This document shows, in pieces, positions 58,984 through 64,000 of a DNA stretch of 64,000 bases. Location of the stretch: assembly GCA_938743325.2 (NCBI GenBank), contig OW568895.1:250501-314500 (forward strand), read 5' to 3'. Every line of letters starts with the position of its first letter. The stretch's first letter is position 1. The stretch comes from Pycnococcus provasolii (taxonomy: Eukaryota > Chlorophyta > Pseudoscourfieldiophyceae > Pseudoscourfieldiales > Pycnococcaceae). Made by a program: the position numbers and the translations under genes. The notes below the pieces were generated by a model. The model worked only from the letters and a program-made list of their open reading frames with translations. It did no database searches and had not been told where the DNA came from.

Positions 58984-60672
58984 ATGCACATGTCGACGGC
59001 GTCGGCGGCGTCGGTCACCGCGGGCATACGCTCGGCGCACGCGCCGTCGTGTGGCGGCGTCGCCCCCCCGAGGCGGCATTGCGCCTTGCAGCGACCTGGG
59101 CAGGTGCGCCGCCGACTCGTGCACCTCCACGCCTCAGCGTCCGCACAGCCGCCTCCCGTCACATTTGCCACGGGAAGCGTCGTGAACGCGTCTACAGAGT
59201 GCCCTGCCAAACAGTCCTTTCGCATCGTACACAAGCCGTCGGCGCCGCTGCGTACGCTCGGGGAAATTGACGTCACGATTGTCAGCGACCCGCAAGGAGT
59301 CGACAAGCTCGTGCAAACGCTCAAGGAATACTCCGAGAAATGTGAAGCCTCGAACGAACCGCCGCTCGTTGCCGTGGACTGCGAGTGGAAACCAGATTTC
59401 ATGGGCGCCATGGAACGTGACGTCGTCAACCCGTTGTTGTGTGAAGAGCAAGTGAGCGGCGACGATGCCAGCGGCGAAGGCGAAGACAGCGACTGTGACG
59501 CAATGAAGGATGGCGTTGAGGAGCCAACCGTGACACCACCTCCTGTAGATGCCTCCATAAAAAAGAAGTTGGCTGCTGTGCTGGATGTCAAGGAGGAAAA
59601 CGACGACGACGCGGTGGTTGCTTCCTCGCCAGCAGAACACACTCAAGACAACAACGGTAAAAGGTTGACAAACCGCGCACGACGCATGCGTGAAAAGCTC
59701 GCTCGCCGCGTGCAGAGACGTGCAGCGCGAGGGTTGGCCGTATCAAACGTGACGTCCTCAGCACGCGTGAAAAAGGGTGGTAAGAGGAAAACGAAAAAGG
59801 GGCGGAAAGCGCGCATTCGGTCCACGGACTGGAACGAAGTGGCGCTCCTCCAGCTAGCGACGCGAGATCGCGTGTACATTATTGATATGCTGTCGCTGCT
59901 GCCACCTCGCCACGTCGTCGGCGGGCCGGTGGTACAGCACGACCAGCCTGAGAACATTGACATGGCCAACAATGTCGCGGCAGAGTCGGTGGATCGTCTG
60001 CTTTCTCACCTTCTGCTCGCTTCGATCCAGCCGCATAGCGACGGAGACGAGGCTACGATAACGCTTGCTACGACAAATCGCCTCGTGCTCTGTGGTCACG
60101 GCCTTCACTACGACTTCATACGACTCACGGCAGGATATGCGACGCGCGTCCCAAGCCTTATGGCACTACGAAAATGGCCCGAGTCGCGGCACACGCCTGG
60201 TGTTGCACCGCTATGTGCCGAAGCGCCGTTGCTTACCCGCGCACGTACACTCGAGGTCAGTACGTTTCTGCGCGCTGCAGGGCGCATCACCGGATCGCAG
60301 TCGCGTGGGTTAGCCAGCCTTATGAAGACGGCGCTTGGTATCACTGTTGATAAGAGCGAACAGTGCTCCGATTGGTCTCAACGCCCTCTCACAAACGAGC
60401 AGATTCTGTATGCTTCGGTGGATGTGTGCGTCGTTGCGACGTGTGTTGATCGATATTGGCGCAACGTTGTGTCTGCGCGTGCTGCTGCACATGCGGCGCA
60501 GCGCGCTCAGGCGAGACCTGGAGGGCGCGCGCACATGAAGGCTGAGCGGGACGCTAACAAGGAAGAAGAGAACGAGTTGGTAAAGCGAGAAATGAGGTGG
60601 CACGAGGTCATCGCGCCGCTTACATCGTCGCTCCGCACGGGCACGGGCTGGCGACGCATTCACCTCCGTTGA
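58984..60672 (+). CDS. DEDDy 3'-5' exonuclease (EXD/MUT-7-like), organellar
   Basis: 562 residues with an Arg/Ser/Ala-rich transit-like N-terminus (MHMSTASAASVTAGIRSAHA). RNase D-type exonuclease motifs: I VAVDCEWKP (Asp132, Glu134), II LCGHGLHYDFIRL (Asp377) and III ILYASVDVCVV with the Tyr476-x3-Asp480 spacing of the DEDDy class. ALLQLATRDRVYIIDMLSLL is the strand pair after motif I. Between motif I and that strand lies a roughly 170-residue acidic then Lys/Arg-rich insertion, making the domain far longer than usual. C-terminal residues are a charged helix. Likely trims RNA or DNA ends in plastid or mitochondrion. I rejected the upstream GTG start and used the first ATG. Confidence 0.9.
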   Translation: MHMSTASAASVTAGIRSAHAPSCGGVAPPRRHCALQRPGQVRRRLVHLHASASAQPPPVTFATGSVVNASTECPAKQSFRIVHKPSAPLRTLGEIDVTIVSDPQGVDKLVQTLKEYSEKCEASNEPPLVAVDCEWKPDFMGAMERDVVNPLLCEEQVSGDDASGEGEDSDCDAMKDGVEEPTVTPPPVDASIKKKLAAVLDVKEENDDDAVVASSPAEHTQDNNGKRLTNRARRMREKLARRVQRRAARGLAVSNVTSSARVKKGGKRKTKKGRKARIRSTDWNEVALLQLATRDRVYIIDMLSLLPPRHVVGGPVVQHDQPENIDMANNVAAESVDRLLSHLLLASIQPHSDGDEATITLATTNRLVLCGHGLHYDFIRLTAGYATRVPSLMALRKWPESRHTPGVAPLCAEAPLLTRARTLEVSTFLRAAGRITGSQSRGLASLMKTALGITVDKSEQCSDWSQRPLTNEQILYASVDVCVVATCVDRYWRNVVSARAAAHAAQRAQARPGGRAHMKAERDANKEEENELVKREMRWHEVIAPLTSSLRTGTGWRRIHLR

Positions 60673-60807
60673 ATATTTTATCAGTATGTAGTATATTGAT
60701 TCAACCAGTAAACTCAGCATTGAATTATCCTCCATTTTGAATTTTTCAAATCGACGTTCAAAGTTGTTACAAGTAGTTACGGTGTAGCCACTGTGTCAAC
60801 GAGGATA

Positions 60808-62202
60808 TCACTTGGGGCCGTCGCCTGGCCCAAAGCTGCGCTTGGGCTCAAGCTTACCCGTCTCCTTGAGATTGTCGAACATCTCGAGCGCGTTCAAGAT
60901 GGCCTGGTCCATGTTGAAGTACTTGTAACTAGCCAGCCGGCCGACGAAGGCCACGCCCTCCTCCTTCGCCGCGAGCTCCGCGTAGCGCTCGTACAACGCA
61001 CGGTTGCTCGGGTTCGGGACGGGATAGTAAGGCTCACCCTCCGCGCTGCTGTACTCGCGAGCGATCAAAGTTCCCTTCACCTTGCCGTCGCGCACCGCCG
61101 TCGGCTGGATCGGCATATGCTTATACTCGACGATTCGCGTGAATGGCACGTCGTGCCATGGGTGGTTCACCACCATCGCCTCCTGGAAGAAGCCGCCCTC
61201 CGGCTCCTCCACGTACTCCTCCTCGAAGCGCAGACTGCGGTACTCGAGCTTTGGCATTCCCATGGCTGCGTAGTAGGTGTCAATCTGACCGGTGTACACG
61301 AGAAGCTTGTACTTCGGCAGGAGTCCTTTCTCGCGCGCGTCGAAAAAGTCCACGTTGAGGCGGATGGCCACGTTCGGATCGTTTAGCATCATGTTCTCGA
61401 AGATGCGCGTGTACCCGCGAAGGGGTAGCGCCTGCCACGGGTCGCCGAAGTAGCGGTCGTCGGTGGTCGTGCGGCAGGGCAGGCGCAGCAGCACGGAGGC
61501 GTCAAGCTCCTCGGGGTACTTGTCCCACTGCTTCTTCGTGTAGTGCTTGAACACGCGGTCGTACAGAAGCGGCCCGACGCGGCTGAGTGCCGCCTCCTCG
61601 CCGTTTTGAGGTTCTCCGGTCGGCGGCTTGATCCGTTGTGCGTCGTACCACGCCTGCATTTTCTCCTCGCTGTCGATGTTTTCGGAGAACAGCTCGTTGA
61701 CCGTCGCCTGCGTCGGCGGGATGGGCACGAGGCGCTTCGTGCCGTCCTTGTCTGGCACAAGTCCTCGCACGCGGTGATCGAACGGCACCCACTCGCTGAA
61801 CTGCTTCACGTACTCCCACACGCGCTCGTACTGCGTGTGGAACAGGTGCGCCCCGTACTTGCTGCATCGTATGCCGTGGCTATCTAGATAGTCGTAGCAG
61901 TTTCCTCCGATGTGGTCGCGTTTGTCGACGATGAGCGACGTCATGCCAAGTTCTTTGCTACACCTCTCAGCGATCACCGCGCCTGATAGTCCTGCGCCAA
62001 CGATGAGCAGGTCAACTTCCTGCGGCGCGGTGCTGAGGTCGCCGCCGTTGACATCGGCCCCGAGGTCGAGGGGTCCCTCCGCGGCGTTCCCACTCGCGTT
62101 GATGTCGTCCGCGCCGATCGTGGCTGTGACTTTGTTGAGCGCGGCCCACTCGGGCTCGGCGCGTCCGACGCCGGCGGGCGACGCGAATGGTCCGGCCGGC
62201 AT
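60808..62202 (-). CDS. glf: UDP-galactopyranose mutase
   Basis: 464 residues. A FAD-dependent enzyme converting UDP-galactopyranose to UDP-galactofuranose, precursor of galactofuranose in surface glycans. Dinucleotide-binding LLIVGAGLSGAVIAERC at 66-82 and KRDHIGGNCYDYLDSHG follow a 60-residue N-terminal extension. The substrate domain has KYGAHLFHTQYERVWEYVKQ, YTKKQWDKYPEELDASVLLR, YFGDPWQALPLRGYTRIFEN, LVYTGQIDTYYA and GRLASYKYFNMDQAILNALE, all signature stretches of the bacterial-type (about 370-400 residue) enzyme rather than the longer fungal form. Bacterial-type UGM is known in several algae; acquisition by transfer is plausible. Converges on the exonuclease gene. Confidence 0.97.
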   Translation of the reverse strand: MPAGPFASPAGVGRAEPEWAALNKVTATIGADDINASGNAAEGPLDLGADVNGGDLSTAPQEVDLLIVGAGLSGAVIAERCSKELGMTSLIVDKRDHIGGNCYDYLDSHGIRCSKYGAHLFHTQYERVWEYVKQFSEWVPFDHRVRGLVPDKDGTKRLVPIPPTQATVNELFSENIDSEEKMQAWYDAQRIKPPTGEPQNGEEAALSRVGPLLYDRVFKHYTKKQWDKYPEELDASVLLRLPCRTTTDDRYFGDPWQALPLRGYTRIFENMMLNDPNVAIRLNVDFFDAREKGLLPKYKLLVYTGQIDTYYAAMGMPKLEYRSLRFEEEYVEEPEGGFFQEAMVVNHPWHDVPFTRIVEYKHMPIQPTAVRDGKVKGTLIAREYSSAEGEPYYPVPNPSNRALYERYAELAAKEEGVAFVGRLASYKYFNMDQAILNALEMFDNLKETGKLEPKRSFGPGDGPK

Positions 62203-62986
62203 ACAGAATAAAGCCCTTTAAACGAAACCTTAACCTGAAATGAGCACAACGCAAGAGTGCAAGAGCGGATGACAATAAAATGGCGCAAGATCGCGAGCCT
62301 TAACAGAACAGGGGGGTTGCGGGGGGGTCACCTGGGGGCGCGGCAAGGGATTCCAGAACCCTTTCAAGTGAGCGCTCTCCGATATTCCGATGACGACGAC
62401 AGGAAGACGTCGACGGCGGCAACCCATCTGGATCCTTTCACTCGACGGAATCTTACCAATGTTTACGTGGTGCAGCCAGTTCCTGTATGTACATACCGCC
62501 TGTACGACTGTACGTACAGTAGTACTACCTAGTCTAAGCTTACCGCAATATCAGCGGCGCGCGATTAAACCTAAAACCTTTATGGTAGCCTTCACGCAAA
62601 TCATGACATCAAGCTGCAAGAGGTCATCGCGGCTACTCGTCTATGAAGAAAGGCTGCAATTAGGTAACTTACCTTAGTTCTTTCATCTTTGCTGTGCCAA
62701 ACCTCGTTTTTTTACCAGTCAACAGTTGATCATCAGCTGGTACTTACGGCTGTACGGGGTTTGCCTCCAATAAGCTCGGTCTCAAGTAGACTGGTAAACC
62801 TTGACGGACAACGTCGTTGAGAATCGAGACGGTATCCCAAGAGCGGCGGAACGTGCCGGACGCACTTCCGCATTCCAGAACTGTCCCAACCAACGCCCTC
62901 TCTGCCGTCTCGCGTATCTCTACAACGCCGAGCGAGAAGAGAACGTAAAACTCATGCGCAACAACTGATGTCCACACGTGCTAACC
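62203..62986. promoter_or_regulatory. Spacer between UGM and the edge ARM-repeat gene
   Basis: 784 bases. G-runs at 62310-62340 place a C-rich tract on the UGM coding strand. GTACGACTGTACGTACAGTAGTAC is a palindromic cluster near 62500-62522, followed by ACCTAGTCTAAG, which also occurs at 8573-8584. On minus, 62970-62750 is an open protein-like frame without ATG (VVAHEFYVLFSLGVVEIRET); it may be a relic. Nothing else seen. Confidence 0.4.
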
Positions 62987-64000
62987 ATGTCGTGTTGTAA
63001 CTGCTCACTGAAGTGCTGGGACCCATTCTTTGATCCGTGTGGCTGCGAGATATTTGGTTGGAGTCCAAAAGATGCTATTGAGACCTATATCTATACGAAT
63101 AGAGTGAAAAAGGTGCTGGAACAACTTGCCAGCCATGGCACGCTTGACGCCGAGGTGGCAAGAAAGTCCATGGGGTTGTTGAGTTACGATTATGCTGGGT
63201 ATTATGGACTGATGCACGCTTTTGACAACAATGGTGTGGAGTTAGTGGTTGCGGCCTTGCGAGCGCATCCGAAAGATACCGAAGTGCAGAAACAGGGAGC
63301 AAAAGCACTTAGTGAACTGGAATCCTTTATTCCAGACTTTCGAGGAAAAAAGGATGTTGTTCTAAAACGCATCATGGAAAGCGACGGCTTGGAGTGCATC
63401 GTTGCGGTCATGCGTGCACACCCGAACTCAACTGATTTGCAACAAGAGTTGTCAAAACTCTTGGACAGGCTTCTTGGGGAGGTGTTGAGATTAGAAAAGG
63501 AAACAAAATTCGATACCGTGAATCGCTTGGGCGAGTGTGGTGCCATTGACGCATTCACAACACTGTTACGAGCCTTTCTGCAAAAGACCAGCTCGCAAGA
63601 AGAGGAATTAAAGCGTACAGATAAACCAGAACCAATACTGCGTGACCTTGTAGTAAATGACACGCGGCTGCGCACACGGAAAGTTTTCCGTCAGTTCGGC
63701 GAAGGGTTTAAAAACTATGACAGTGAGAACCACTTTGAAACCGTTAAAAACGTCTTATATAAGCTGCTGGGAACACCAGAAAATCGTAAGCGTTTTGATG
63801 AGGAGTGCGAGGGAACAGAGCTCGTCGTTACGATGATGCGCACATTTAAGGACGACGGGAAAGTTTACTGCTTGTGCATAGACCTGCTGGAACTTATCAT
63901 TCGCGAATTTATTACGGAAGACGAGAAGCAGCGCGCAATTTCACTAGGAGTGATAGGCATTGCCCAAACTGCACTGGATATGCTTCCATTGAGAAAGTTT
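62987..64000 (+). CDS. Armadillo-repeat protein, partial at right edge
   Basis: 338 codons from ATG with no stop before the window ends. A Cys-rich N-terminus (MSCCNCSLKCWDPFFDPCGC) is followed by ARM-type helical repeats: GVELVVAALRAHPKDTEVQK, GLECIVAVMRAHPNSTDLQQ, GAIDAFTTLLRAFLQ and ELVVTMMRTFKDDGKVYCLC. The (A/V)MRAHP-x4-VQ-x-Q signature is common in ARM proteins of microalgae. The Cys cluster next to the start might be a membrane-anchoring, acylated end. Base composition is clearly more AT-rich than in neighbouring genes. Function unknown; the rest of the gene lies outside. Confidence 0.8.
   Translation, partial: MSCCNCSLKCWDPFFDPCGCEIFGWSPKDAIETYIYTNRVKKVLEQLASHGTLDAEVARKSMGLLSYDYAGYYGLMHAFDNNGVELVVAALRAHPKDTEVQKQGAKALSELESFIPDFRGKKDVVLKRIMESDGLECIVAVMRAHPNSTDLQQELSKLLDRLLGEVLRLEKETKFDTVNRLGECGAIDAFTTLLRAFLQKTSSQEEELKRTDKPEPILRDLVVNDTRLRTRKVFRQFGEGFKNYDSENHFETVKNVLYKLLGTPENRKRFDEECEGTELVVTMMRTFKDDGKVYCLCIDLLELIIREFITEDEKQRAISLGVIGIAQTALDMLPLRKF

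Noticed and set aside
60793-61386. 197-codon plus-strand frame opposite UDP-galactopyranose mutase
   Set aside because: Antisense shadow; the minus strand carries all enzyme motifs.
62744-62977. 77-codon minus-strand gene next to the ARM-repeat gene
   Set aside because: Protein-like but lacks an ATG, with no motif; noted only as a possible relic in the spacer.

Overview
The window is nuclear DNA of a photosynthetic eukaryote, most likely a compact-genome marine green alga of the prasinophyte kind; I cannot name the genus from sequence alone. Green-lineage signs are a TIFY-CCT-GATA (ZML-type) transcription factor, a pheophorbide-a-oxygenase/TIC55-type Rieske protein, several proteins with plastid-like transit peptides, a nuclear-encoded bacterial-type ribosomal protein S15, and a front-end fatty-acid desaturase. 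Genes are dense, mostly single-exon and GC-rich. I can place introns in only four genes (149 to 295 bases, all GT-AG).

Layout. 0-13.6 kb: an edge gene running off the left side, an ABC1/ADCK2-like kinase, the ZML factor, chaperonin CCT-eta, a THUMP-domain methyltransferase-like protein and a single-pass membrane protein. 13.6-17.6 kb: a gene-poor, AT-richer island with palindromes, telomere-like repeats and a Ty1/copia-type LTR element with identical LTRs and a 5-base target duplication; a related, diverged LTR lies inside it. 17.6-30.7 kb: a PPR protein, a plastid J-protein, a small transit-peptide protein, an ABC half-transporter, glycine cleavage H-protein, a five/six EF-hand protein and a Trf4/5-type poly(A) polymerase. 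30.9-48.9 kb: a 1935-residue type II membrane protein with FN3-like modules, a plastid membrane protein, a MITE-like element that appears to carry a gene fragment, a TMEM144-type transporter, a glutathione transferase, a sugar-lactone-oxidase-like flavoprotein, ribosomal protein eL15, decapping enzyme DCP2, a glycoside hydrolase family 3 gene cut short at an exon boundary, an MTHFR-like barrel protein and the desaturase. 49-64 kb: a long coiled-coil protein, organellar S15, ribosome-assembly factor NOC1/CEBPZ, the Rieske oxygenase, a DEDDy 3'-5' exonuclease, UDP-galactopyranose mutase and, running off the right edge, an armadillo-repeat protein.

The genes are unrelated housekeeping and organelle genes and do not form an operon-like unit. 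What ties them together is architecture. Strand alternates between neighbours in 25 of 29 adjacent pairs, giving a chain of head-to-head and tail-to-tail genes with short spacers. Most start codons are preceded, on the coding strand, by a long pyrimidine tract. Two sequence motifs (GTTCGGGGTT and GGGGATACCTCTT) recur in several of the head-to-head spacers. These shared promoter features, the fragment-carrying MITE, the nested LTR element and the truncated GH3 gene are the most interesting things I see. I found no CRISPR array, tRNA or rRNA gene.
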